Source of the DNA: Takakia lepidozioides
Taxonomy: Eukaryota > Streptophyta > Takakiopsida > Takakiales > Takakiaceae
Assembly: GCA_030704615.1 (NCBI GenBank)
Contig: CM060734.1
Span: forward strand, 14,262,001-14,326,000
Direction of reading: 5' to 3'
Length of the DNA: 64,000 nucleotides
This document shows, piece by piece, positions 38,440 through 48,036 of this stretch. The notes below the pieces were generated by a model that was given only the letters and a program-made list of their open reading frames with translations, did not search any database and was not told where the DNA came from. The translations under genes and the position numbers were made by a program. Numbering within the stretch: the stretch's first letter is position 1; every line of letters starts with the position of its first letter.

Positions 38440-40020
38440 TGAGGTGCCTGATTTTATCAACTGTGCTGCTGCAGCTGCTACCTTTAGTTGACCATCTATC
38501 CATGCAGCAAGTTTCTTGTAACTATTGATCCACATGCAATCATAGATAATCTGGAGCTTGAAATCCGGCCCTCTTCGATGGATTTGGACCCACACTCTAT
38601 TCCTGCTTCAACTATTCATGCCTCTGCACAAATCATGCATACATCCTTGCCTGGCTGCTAGCACCTGACAATGACAGCCTAGATTTGTTCTAGGAAACAC
38701 CCAACTCAAATTATCACACTAGTTCCTATGGTCAATTGCATCCGGTACTCTGTGTAATCCAACAAGCATTCACCTTTTTGCCTCGATTGTCCCACCATTG
38801 ACTGGGGTCAGAAAAGTATTCATTCCACATCTTCTCCTCGTCTCAGCTGTTACCTGTTTCTGGATACTTCCCTGTTGTCACATTGGCAGTACCATGTCAA
38901 AGTCACTCCAAACTATCAAAGGTTCACTCAACCAGCTAACTTGCAGAATTCAACATGAAAATTTAGGGCCGATTCTGATAAGAGGGAAAAACAGGGTGAA
39001 ATGTGTTGAAGAAGGTGTCTTCATTAGCAGTGCCTGATTTTATCAATTGTGCCGCTGCTGCTGCGGCTTCCAGTTGACCATCTACCCATGCAGGTTTCTT
39101 GTAGCTATCCTTCCACAGGGAACTATAGGTAATCTGGAGCTTGAAATCCAGCCCTCTTGGATGAATCTGGACCCACACTCTATCCCTGCTCCTTCAGCTA
39201 TCCAGGCCTCTGCACAAATTATGCACACATCCTCGCCTTGCTGTTAGCAGCTGACAATGACAGCCTAGCTGAATTGTTCCAGCAAACACCCCAACCCTAC
39301 TCACTTAGAGGTTGTAGTGTCCAAAGCCATGTCTGTTTCCAGAAAATTGTCTGATGAAAATGAAGTTAGGCAGAAAACTTCCCTGGACTTGTTTCTAGTC
39401 TATGACATGGGGGAGGACATCATGGATGACCTCAAGGGTCTACCCACTCTCGGCACCAGACTGAAATTTAAACTCAAGGTAGGAATCCTACCTTTGAATA
39501 GCAAACAGAAGCAGAGAGGAAAGGGAGGGTGCAATTGCACCAACTCCACTTATCACACTAGTTCCAATGGTCAATTGCATCTGCTACTCTCTGTAATCTG
39601 ACAGGCATTCAACTTTTTGCCTGGGTTGTCCCACCATTTACTGGGATCAGAAAAGTATTCATCCCACAACTTCTCCTCATATCTGTTTGCCTGTTTTTGG
39701 ATACTTTCCTGTTGTCACATTGGTAGTATCATGGCAAAGTCACTCCAAACAAGATTCACTCAACCAGCTAACTTGCAGAATTCAACATGGAAATTTAGGG
39801 TGCTGCTGCGGCTTCCACTTGACCATCTGTTTTTTGTAGCTATCCTCCATAGGGAATCATAGGTAATCTGGAGCTTGAAATCCGGGCCTCTTGGATGAAT
39901 CTGGACCCACAATCTATGCCTGCAGTCCTTCAGCCATCCATGCCTGTGTACAAATCGTGAATACATCATCAGCCTTGCTGCTAGCAGCTGAAGCAGCCGA
40001 TACTGACGGCGTAAAGTTCT
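38440..40020 (-). repeat. Three diverged copies of a ~250-bp segment beside PPR fragments
   Basis: Copies begin near 38,445, 39,035 and 39,790. Each contains GAATC.GGACCCACA.TCTAT and GTAATCTGGAGCTTGAAATC. A second shared block (AGTCACTCCAAAC, ACCAGCTAACTTGCAGAATT) occurs near 38,900, 39,740, 40,190 and in part near 40,700. The copies show that the PPR locus was repeatedly duplicated and scrambled. Confidence 0.7.
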
Positions 40021-40262
40021 TCCAACAAACACCCCAACCCTACCTACACCAACTTATCAAAATCACTCCAAAACTACCATAGATCCACCAACAAGCTTCT
40101 CCTCATCTATGTTATCTATTTTTTGGATACTTTCCTACTGCCACATCAGCAGTAACTTGTCAAAGTCACTCCTAACCACCACAGATCCACCCAACGAGCT
40201 AACTTACAGAATTCAATATGCATCTCAGGGCCGAGCCTAATGAGAGGGAAAAACAGGCAGAT

Positions 40263-40541
40263 TTAGCCATATTGTTGAACACTCCCTCCATATTTGACAT
40301 ACATGTCCACAAGGGTATTGTTCATAATTACATCTGGTACATTTCTAACTTTGACGATGCAACTATGGACCTCTTTGCCCTTTTCCAGCGCTGCCAGGCT
40401 TGCACACGCACTACAAATGCACACAAACGTTATGTGGTCAGGCTTCACCCCTTCCCCCATCATTTGCTCATAGGTCTCCAAAGCCTCCATCTCGCGCCCC
40501 TCCTGTGCACAGCCTGGAAGCATCGCATTCCACGACACCAC
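40263..40541 (-). pseudogene. PLS-class PPR protein fragment
   Basis: The frame reads MVSWNAMLPGCAQEGREMEA, LETYEQMMGEGVKPDHITFV, CSACASLAALEKGKEVHSCI and NTLVDMYVKYG. These are S, P and L motifs in correct order, so this is a genuine PPR coding piece. A second, shorter copy of its last ~110 bp lies at 40,570-40,690. No start codon, targeting peptide or C-terminal E/DYW domain is present. Confidence 0.82.
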
Positions 40542-40771
40542 ATCTCATTCAGCCATAGTGTTGAACACTCCCTCCGCATCCTCAATGCTCCCACATTTGG
40601 CATACGTGTCCACGAGGGTATTGTTCAAAATCACATCTGGTACAATTCCAGCTTTGGTGATGCAACCATGCACCTCTTTGCCCTTTTCCAGGGCTATCAC
40701 CAATGACTGAGGTCAGAAAAGTATTCATTCCATAGCTTCTCCTCATCTCTGTTACTTGTTTTTGGCTGCTT

Positions 40772-41605
40772 TTATGTTGTGAGGGAAAAACAAGGTGAAA
40801 TGTGTTGACGAAGGTCCAGGGCATATTTTTTACGTTTCTCTAAAATCGAATCGTTTGGATAGTGATCATGGCAGAAAGTGAATTCAATAAAGTGAATGAT
40901 GAGTTGTGGGGATAGTGAGGTAGGGGGAAGAGTATTGATGGGCAGGCCATGCATTAGGAGTATGTCTGGGCAGAGTCTAGCTAGGTAGGAGCATGGTGAA
41001 CGGGTACAAATGCATGGTAGCAGCCACGGTGGTACTGTATGGTCAGGTGGTCTACCCTGGTAGGTGCCAGCATTCACGAGTGAGAACCACCTAGTTTCCG
41101 CACATTTTTTAAAAAGCTTATGGAGGTGCCAGACTGCATGGTTGTGTCTCATGATATGTAGGCCATGTATGATCAGGTGCGTACATTGGCTGAGAAGATG
41201 CGGCCAAGTGTCGCGAGCTTGGTGGGTGGTGGAGCATAGTGGGCAGTAAGGGGATGGGAACAAGTGTGGCCAAAAGATGTGTTTGCGTTGGTGGCCCATT
41301 TATTGGGCGTACCTAAATTTGAGTGTTTGTCGGATTTGTGCGTCAGTGGTGGCTTTGGTTAGCCAGAAGTGATTTGAGAGTTTATGGTGTAGGATATCGG
41401 ATTGAATCCATTTTTGGATGTGTACTTTGGTATGGCTGATGGAGGCGGCGGCTTGTTTGTGTGCTTCTCTGGTCAGAGTGGTTAGGAGGTTACGGACTGG
41501 TCTAGGTGCAGGGGGGTCGGGGACTGGGTGAATGAACCAAAAGGGGTGGGTGTGAGCGATGTGGATGGGATCGTTCGTGGGTAATACTGGGGGTTGAGAG
41601 GCGCC
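40772..41605 (-). pseudogene. LINE (non-LTR) reverse transcriptase, C-terminal part
   Basis: The minus-strand frame runs from the sequence gap to 40,772 with one in-frame TAA at 41,300. It contains the zinc-binding zf-RVT-like segment CPLCSTTHQARDTWPHLLSQ followed by RHNHAVWHLHKLF and PWLLPC..ARLCPDIL. This is the region after the reverse transcriptase domain in non-LTR elements. The catalytic domain would lie in or beyond the N gap. The family (for example Dualen- or RTE-like) cannot be set. Confidence 0.65.
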
Positions 41606-42105
41606 NNNNNNNNNNNNNNNNNNNNNNNNNNNNNNNNNNNNNNNNNNNNNNNNNNNNNNNNNNNNNNNNNNNNNNNNNNNNNNNNNNNNNNNNNNNNNNN
41701 NNNNNNNNNNNNNNNNNNNNNNNNNNNNNNNNNNNNNNNNNNNNNNNNNNNNNNNNNNNNNNNNNNNNNNNNNNNNNNNNNNNNNNNNNNNNNNNNNNNN
41801 NNNNNNNNNNNNNNNNNNNNNNNNNNNNNNNNNNNNNNNNNNNNNNNNNNNNNNNNNNNNNNNNNNNNNNNNNNNNNNNNNNNNNNNNNNNNNNNNNNNN
41901 NNNNNNNNNNNNNNNNNNNNNNNNNNNNNNNNNNNNNNNNNNNNNNNNNNNNNNNNNNNNNNNNNNNNNNNNNNNNNNNNNNNNNNNNNNNNNNNNNNNN
42001 NNNNNNNNNNNNNNNNNNNNNNNNNNNNNNNNNNNNNNNNNNNNNNNNNNNNNNNNNNNNNNNNNNNNNNNNNNNNNNNNNNNNNNNNNNNNNNNNNNNN
42101 NNNNN
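41606..42105. other. Assembly gap (500 N)
   Basis: Exactly 500 N, a conventional placeholder. The LINE on its left and the gypsy integrase on its right may not truly be adjacent. Confidence 0.99.
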
Positions 42106-42495
42106 ATGGCTTTTGAGAACCTTGCCATTGCACAGCACCGTGATACGTTGAGGTATGCCACTATACGTGGTGGAGGATATCGTCCTGGGGTTCGGAGGTT
42201 TAGCCCTGGTGACTATGTTTATTTGCAGCAGACTGCTCCTACGACTCTGGATGTTACTGCAGGGCGTGTTATTCTGAGGGTTCGAGAGGTGTTGCCCTCA
42301 GGGGTCCTGATCTTAGAGGGTCGGGATGGCATGACTTGGAAAGACCATGTGCGTAATTGTGCGCCATGTCACCTTCCCAATGTCGATGGCAGAGTTGACC
42401 CAAACTTGGCAGTGGTACCTGCAGGTTTGAGGTGCATGCTCTGTGGGTCTGCCAAAGGGGCAGCCACCATGCTGGTTGGCATATGGGATGCTTGA
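42106..42495 (+). pseudogene. Ty3/gypsy integrase C-terminal part
   Basis: The frame emerges from the gap (its first ATG is only the first base after the Ns) and reads NLAIAQHRDTLRYATIRGGG, RRFSPGDYVYLQQ and VLPSGVLILEGRDG, then HVRNCAPCHLPNVDG. This is the SH3-like C-terminal domain that follows the gypsy integrase core. It ends at a TGA shortly before the 3' LTR. The rest of the element is missing or in the gap. Confidence 0.75.
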
Positions 42496-42814
42496 CACCA
42501 CCCCTTGAGAAGGTTCCTGACGGAGATTGGTTGTGTCCACACTGCTTGGGATAGTGGCAGTGGACATGACTGGAGGCAGCTAACAAGACATGGGAGGCCA
42601 AGCTCATAGGAGTCAATACATGAGATCCCAAGCTCAAGTTCACAGGTTGCAAGACGGCGACTAACGATGGGGCAACTCTTGCACCCGGCCTCTTGATCTA
42701 TCGAGTTTGAGTGTAGTAGGGATAGTGGTGGAGGACTTAGTGAGGCTATGGTCACTATCACATCTTGTGGCTACCTGGACTTAGAGGGACCTAAGCACCA
42801 GCTAGGGGGGCGAT
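42496..42814 (+). other. gypsy 3' untranslated region and polypurine tract
   Basis: No frame. The purine run GGGGGGCGA at 42,805-42,813 directly before the LTR is a likely polypurine tract. Confidence 0.5.
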
Positions 42815-43332
42815 TGTGTGGACTAGTGACTGCCATAGTGGGCAGCGTAGTGGCAGCCTAGTGACTGACTAGTTGTAGCCTAGTGGTTGGACTAGTGGTT
42901 GGACTAGTGGTAGACTAGTGGTATACTAGTGTGTGGTGTGCACATGTGTTGTGTGGTTTTGGACAGCGATGTAGTTGTGTAGCGATATGTATGCGCACGA
43001 CAGCTGTCAAGTTATTTTACCACTAGTGTGAAACTAGCTAGGAAATAGCTAGCTTTTACATATTGACATTTGGGATTGGCCCAAGTGTCAATCCAGGGGT
43101 CAAGGCAGATTTAGGCCCTGGAGTGGTTATCTTCACGGCAAGCGCGGGAGGCTCATCTTTCTCGAGTTGAGCCTCACCGCGCCTAGCTATGGCGCCGTAG
43201 TGTGGATTCCCCATGGCGTGGGGTGCACTTGGCTTGACTTGTATTTGAGTGATGAGGTTATATATGCCTGAGTTTATGCTTCAGCTTTGTGAGCTCGCAT
43301 GAGCTTGTGCTTGTATTCTTCCTCTTTATCAT
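42815..43332 (+). repeat. gypsy 3' LTR
   Basis: Starts TGTGTGGACTAGTGACTGCC after the polypurine tract. The end near TTTATCAT is set by the start of the second copy at 43,333. It contains many TAGTGG-type short repeats. Confidence 0.55.
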
Positions 43333-43508
43333 TGTGTGGACTAGTGACTGCCATAGTGGGCAGCGTAGTGGCAGCCTAGTGACTGACTAGTTGTAGCCTA
43401 GTGGTTGGACTAGTGGTAGACTAGTGGTATACTAGTGTGTGGTGTGCACATGTGTTGTGTGGTTTTGGACAGCGATGTAGTTGTGTAGCGATATGTATGC
43501 GCACGACA
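43333..43508 (+). repeat. Partial second copy of the gypsy LTR in tandem
   Basis: The first ~175 bp of the LTR are repeated directly after it, missing one GGTTGGACTAGT subrepeat. The match ends at GCGCACGACA. Confidence 0.75.
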
Positions 43509-43719
43509 CAGCATCCATGTGTCGATAAGGCAGAGGATAGGAGGCGAATGCGTCATCACAAAAGATCAGGGTAACTGAAATGGTGGACGAACACAAGTGG
43601 TGTCCGTGGCAAGTTCCATCCCCAGAAACATTCAAGCAATCTCCTGAGGCAACAACTGAAGGAGATCCACGAAGCGACAGAAACACCCTTTGGCCTACTT
43701 GGAACCCCATGAAGTTAGT

Positions 43720-43742
43720 AACCTCCACTGGGCAGTGGAGGT
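43720..43742. repeat. Dispersed palindrome, site 1
   Basis: Arms ACCTCCACTG and CAGTGGAGGT around GG, perfect over 10 bp each side. Confidence 0.85.
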
Positions 43743-43983
43743 CCAGTAAAATCCTATTATTGGACTGAAGATCAACTGAAGGAAAGAAAGTCTTGCCACC
43801 AAAAGGAGAAACTTAAGTATAACTTTTTCGACTGTTTTCAATGAGAAAACAATATGGATTGAAAAAGTAAAGTCAATGTTTGGATCTACACTGGGACTGA
43901 TAAAAAACAATTGGAATTAAATTGGAGTATGAGGGCGGAGTATAGACTACATCTATCGGAACTGTCAGATGAAGTCACAAATG

Positions 43984-44011
43984 CCAACCTCCACTGGGCA
44001 GTGGAGGTTGG
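43984..44011. repeat. Dispersed palindrome, site 2
   Basis: The longest copy, with 13-bp arms (CCAACCTCCACTG and its complement) around GG. Confidence 0.9.
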
Positions 44012-44115
44012 ATGATATCTGTTGATGAAATCAACCACATGGATGAACAATGGATAATGAAGAAGCCCTCTGTAGATGAAAAAATGATTATATGGATGGA
44101 TGAATAATAATGTGG

Positions 44116-44134
44116 CGACTGCCCAGTGGAGGTT
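44116..44134. repeat. Dispersed palindrome, site 3 (half site)
   Basis: The right arm CAGTGGAGGTT is intact with CC before it. The left arm is reduced to GACTG. Confidence 0.6.
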
Positions 44135-44462
44135 TGGGAGTAACTTTAGACAAACAAAAGCAAGTTTAGCTGGTGCACATGGAGAGTACACAAAAAATTG
44201 AGTATCATACTATCCTACGTGAGAAATGTGCAATTGACACCTGAGACTAAGGAAGCAGGGAGAGACTCAGAGGCTGCTTCAGAAGTACCCTATGGGCAGA
44301 GTGGTGCAGGACATGCAAAGAGGTACACGTTGTCCAGAGAGGTGCAGGATGTCCAGAGAGGTGCGTGAGAGAAAAGAAGCAAGTGAGAGGTTCAAAGTGG
44401 GAAGTTGGTGTTGTGTGGATTCGGACGTTATATAGAGGTGACATGTAACTTTCATCTTTGAA

Positions 44463-44795
44463 TTGCTCCAATGGCAAGTGTGGTATGCTTTCTCTCCCGG
44501 ATCGATTGTGGTCACCGTGGATTATGGCGGAATCGAACGGCTTATTTCAACTCGCGAAAATCTCGGCTTCATTGAAAGTGTGCACAATTTTCCATTTATT
44601 GACAGCAGCCATTGTCACATTAATTATGGAACAAACGATAACGGCCGCGATCAGACTGAATTCTATCGTACTTGTACGTTAGTAGGACTACAAGTCTGGC
44701 ATCATTATCGTGCGGCTCTGACAGCAGACTCTGGAATAAGCGTGAAGGATGTCGATTCTGACAAGTGGCCTGGAGAAATGAAGTCAGTCGGCTAA
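44463..44795 (+). pseudogene. Open frame of unknown function
   Basis: 110 codons start MLQWQVWYAFSPG and end GEMKSVG. Residues include VVTVDYGGIERLISTRENLG and TCTLVGLQVWHHY, and the frame has a balanced composition. I recognise no family. It lies in the same palindrome-bearing region as the exon at 47,054, so it may be an exon of another decayed gene. Confidence 0.25.
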
Positions 44796-45045
44796 TCGCC
44801 ACAACTAATTTGGGACTGCACATTAACAATCGATCATTATAATTAGCTGGGAGGAATCCGGAGGTGAACCATAAAGCACTTTGAGATTGTTCTGTTTATA
44901 TTTATCGTGCTGTTATAGTGAATAAACACTTGGGCAGGGCGGGGCATTACATGCCGGCGCATTGCATTGGACAGCGAGGGCGGTGCATTACAGGTGTGCA
45001 TAATGCTCTGTCGTGCCTTGCTTGCTGGCACATGTTTAATGTAGG

Positions 45046-45141
45046 GATGGACCCCTCGTGTCGGGTATCCCTCGATAAATGGGCAGTCCCTATGGTGGCT
45101 CTGGACCTTAAATTGAGGAATGCCCGACACGAGGGGCCATC
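45046..45141. repeat. Long hairpin-forming inverted repeat
   Basis: Perfect 14-bp arms CCCCTCGTGTCGGG (45,052-45,065) and CCCGACACGAGGGG (45,123-45,136) are extended by GATGG / CCATC outside a one-base bulge, with a 57-base loop. The stem totals about 19 bp. Confidence 0.75.
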
Positions 45142-46770
45142 TACTATCCTTAAAGCCGTATGTCTGTCAGGGAATATTGACGCCTGGCGGCTAACAGCCG
45201 AAAGTAATTGTGGACGGCTCAATATGAGACAATGATTATATAGTGTGACAAATCCGTAGGTACAGTGTTGTGTCCTCTGGCAGATTGAGTTTGAAACGAC
45301 TGCCTAGGCGTCTCACATGGGTGGTCACATGTGCGTTTGGGGCGTGGGTTAAGGTTTGTTGGCTTCGAATCTATTTTAAGATTTTTGTAAGCGTGAGGGT
45401 TGCAGAGTCTGACCAATGGCGTCATTACAATCATTTCGTCCTTTTTTCATTCGTCTATCCAGTCGTCTGTCCAAACGTGTGTGCATTCATGGAGTTGAAC
45501 TAATTTCATCTGCGTGGATGGACAGTATTAATGTTAGTTTGCGTGGATGGGGCAAAACATCCATTTGGGCCGCGCGACCGTTCGATTTCGGACGGAGGCG
45601 ATGGTTCAGATCATCCTTGAAGGTCGCTTATAAGGGGTGCGCTCTTTGAGCCCGCCCTTTGGGCTTCCCATTTTCTACGCGTAAGCACTGCACGAGTGAG
45701 AGCTTAACAGTTGAGAGAGGAGACCGTGAAAGAGAAGAGTTTTGGAGCTCATTTTGCAGCGACTGGACACTGGAGCATGGAGAGAAAGAGTAGACTTGGC
45801 CGAGTGCAGAGAGAGGAGAGGGTGAAAGGTGAGAGAGTGAAATAGGCGAAATTTGAAGAGCGGGGAGGAGAGACCGGACAGTGGCAAGTGGAGATTGACG
45901 AGTGTAGAGGCGAGAGCATAGTGCAATTACCGGTAGGCGGAGGTGCGGAAGAGAGTATCAAACGAAGGAATGTGGTTGCAAGGGCACCAAAATGGTCGGC
46001 ACAAGCAGGTACAACATTACAAACTCCCTCTTTTCGTCTTATGTTTCACGTTTTGTGTTGGCCTGTTCTGAATTCATGTGTTGGCTTGTTCTCAGTTTTG
46101 TGTTGGCCGCTCTCGATTCAGGTGGCCTGTTCAAGATTCAATTCGTTTTGATCCTGCTTCATTCTCTGTTGCACTGCACTATCTTCAGTGCTTCAGTCCG
46201 TGCTTTAGTGCACATTAGGTTTCTGTTTCATTGTTTGCTTCGTTGTTTACTTCAATGTTGTTTCATTCTCTGTCAATTCATTTCACTCATGCTCCATTCT
46301 GTGCTTCAGTGCATTCTTGCGTCATTGCTTCACTGTTGTTTTTCAATTCACCGATGGTTTGTAGGGTGATTTTGTGTGGTGGTTTTGTGTGCAATTGGGT
46401 TTGTGTGTGCTTGTTCTGGTCGATTAGGGCAATGGTTTAGGGTGGCGGGAGATTACCATGTTGGTTGTATTGTTTGTTTTCTTCATTGTGGTGGTTTATT
46501 GAGGACAGTGGTTTCGGAAATGCCCGGATGTTTATTTCTCAACCGTTTTCTTGATCCCCAAATCCAGCGTTAGTTGATGCATTTCTTCCTATTCAAATTC
46601 GATTCTGAATGGAAATTTTCATTTCTTATCCAATTATGTTGAATTCGGCAATTCTGAAAAACTACGATAGCCTAGTCTACTTGTATTCTATAGTAGACAT
46701 ATGCTAACTGTAGGCTTCGTGCAGGCCAGAGTAGAGTATTCGTAGACCCATGTCATGCACATGAGCAACC
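45142..46770. other. Unassigned region
   Basis: No recognisable gene. 45,700-45,900 is GA-rich and 46,020-46,340 has T-rich, loosely repeated text (TTCATTCTCTGTT, CTTCAGTGC). Open frames are low-complexity. Confidence 0.35.
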
Positions 46771-46778
46771 AGAAACTG

Positions 46779-46804
46779 GAACCTCCACTGCCCAGTGGAT
46801 GTTC
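46779..46804. repeat. Dispersed palindrome, site 4
   Basis: GAACCTCCACTG-CC-CAGTGGATGTTC, with one mismatch between the arms. Confidence 0.8.
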
Positions 46805-46976
46805 GCGTGAATTCTGTATGCGGAAGCTGAAAGACATTTTTTTAAAGTAAGGACGAAATAGGATAATTACGGGAAAATTGAAATCAGTTTGAGATGATGT
46901 GGGAACGAGTGATGGAATCATATGTGTAACATTGTAAGACACATACTTTCCAACGAGATTGGGATATGATAATTGG

Positions 46977-47002
46977 GAACCTCCACTACCCAGTGGAGGT
47001 TC
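46977..47002. repeat. Dispersed palindrome, site 5
   Basis: GAACCTCCACT then ACC then CAGTGGAGGTTC. It lies about 50 bp before the probable 3' splice site at 47,053. Confidence 0.88.
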
Positions 47003-47053
47003 GATATTTCTTTGGGTCAGCCAATTACACACTCTGATTAGTTTTTATGTCAG

Positions 47054-47256
47054 AATGAGAAAGAGGAACGAGGGTGGGGAACCGGTGTCCGACGATGAGT
47101 ACAAGACAGCCAGATTAAATTGGAGCAAGAGACGGTGTTCGGTAGACGTGATGGAAGTGGACCGTCTAGATCAAAAACATGGTGTTTCGGAACCAGATGA
47201 AAAATCGAGTTGGGGGTCTACCGAGCCGAACAAAATGTCTGTCAATGACGAAAATG
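47054..47256 (+). pseudogene. Exon of unknown gene cut by a gypsy LTR
   Basis: After a pyrimidine-rich stretch ending TTTTTATGTCAG, a 68-codon frame begins (MRKRNEGGEPVSDDEYKTAR). It is highly charged and stays open to 47,256, where the gypsy LTR begins with TGTCGCG. The frame reads on by chance into the LTR. The sequence before it carries dispersed palindrome site 5, as do introns of the 57-63-kb genes. No family is recognised. Confidence 0.4.
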
Positions 47257-47981
47257 TGTCGCGGCCCTTTGCCTTGAGGGCAGGGGGTCGGGACACAAGA
47301 GGGGCTGCCCCTGTGGTGGGGGCAGTGGCAGCGATAGGTATGGGGGGGCTGAAGCACCCTTGAGTGCCCAAGGCACTCAAGGAGGCAGAGGCGCTCACTA
47401 GGTGAAGCCCCGCACACCGGGTTGCGGTGGGGGTGGCTCCACAAGGGGTGGTGGTAGCTTAGCGGGACTTAGTGGGGTGGCATAGGACTCACCCTGGGGC
47501 GGAGACCTCGTGGTGGGAGTCGTGGGGAGTCTTGGGACTCATCACGGTCCATAGGGGCCGTGGTGGGTGGGCCAAGACTCACCGCGACTCATCACCGGGA
47601 GTCGAGGGTGTTCGTGGTGGTTCGCCATAAAATGGCATGGTTGTTTGTGAAACCCCCGCGGACAGCTACAGAAGTATATATAGGGAGTAGTAACCCCGAG
47701 AACGGTGCAAGCCCGTTGGTGACCAAAAACTAGTGAGTAAGCGAGCGAGCCGGAAAGCGACCAAAGAGTGGTCAGCTGTTCCGGACTGCCAACTACCGAA
47801 TGGAATTCCGCTGGTTCCAAATCATTGGAGGGTTCTTTGGGAGATCAAAGGGGGACCGTTATGCCCCGGTGAGCAGCCGGAGCTCCAAGTTGGCCGGGCG
47901 GCCAGGTTGGGAGTTAGGCGCGCGCATCAAGCGAGTAACTATGACTTGAGGGGGGAGCTTACCGAAGTGAGGTGCGCGACA
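47257..47981 (+). repeat. Ty3/gypsy 5' LTR
   Basis: The 725-bp LTR begins TGTCGCG and ends CGCGACA, a 7-bp inverted end pair with TG...CA termini. It has a TATA box inside and is followed by a primer-binding site. No 3' LTR is found downstream. Confidence 0.8.
47675..47682 (+). promoter_or_regulatory. TATA box in gypsy LTR
   Basis: TATATATA followed by GGGAGTAG, about 305 bp before the LTR end, is a plausible U3/R promoter. Confidence 0.6.
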
Positions 47982-47983
47982 CT

Positions 47984-47995
47984 TGGTATCAGAAC
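47984..47995 (+). other. gypsy primer-binding site (initiator tRNA-Met)
   Basis: TGGTATCAGAAC, two bases after the LTR end, matches the complement of the initiator tRNA-Met 3' end. Confidence 0.85.
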
Positions 47996-48036
47996 TTAGA
48001 GTTCAGTACGCGATCATCCTTGGGATTGGCCTCATC

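Noticed and set aside
41482-42161. Long frames across the N gap
   Set aside because: Most of their codons are N, so they carry no information.
43432-43728. 98-codon minus-strand frame beside palindrome site 1
   Set aside because: Half of it is antisense to the LTR repeat and no motif supports it.
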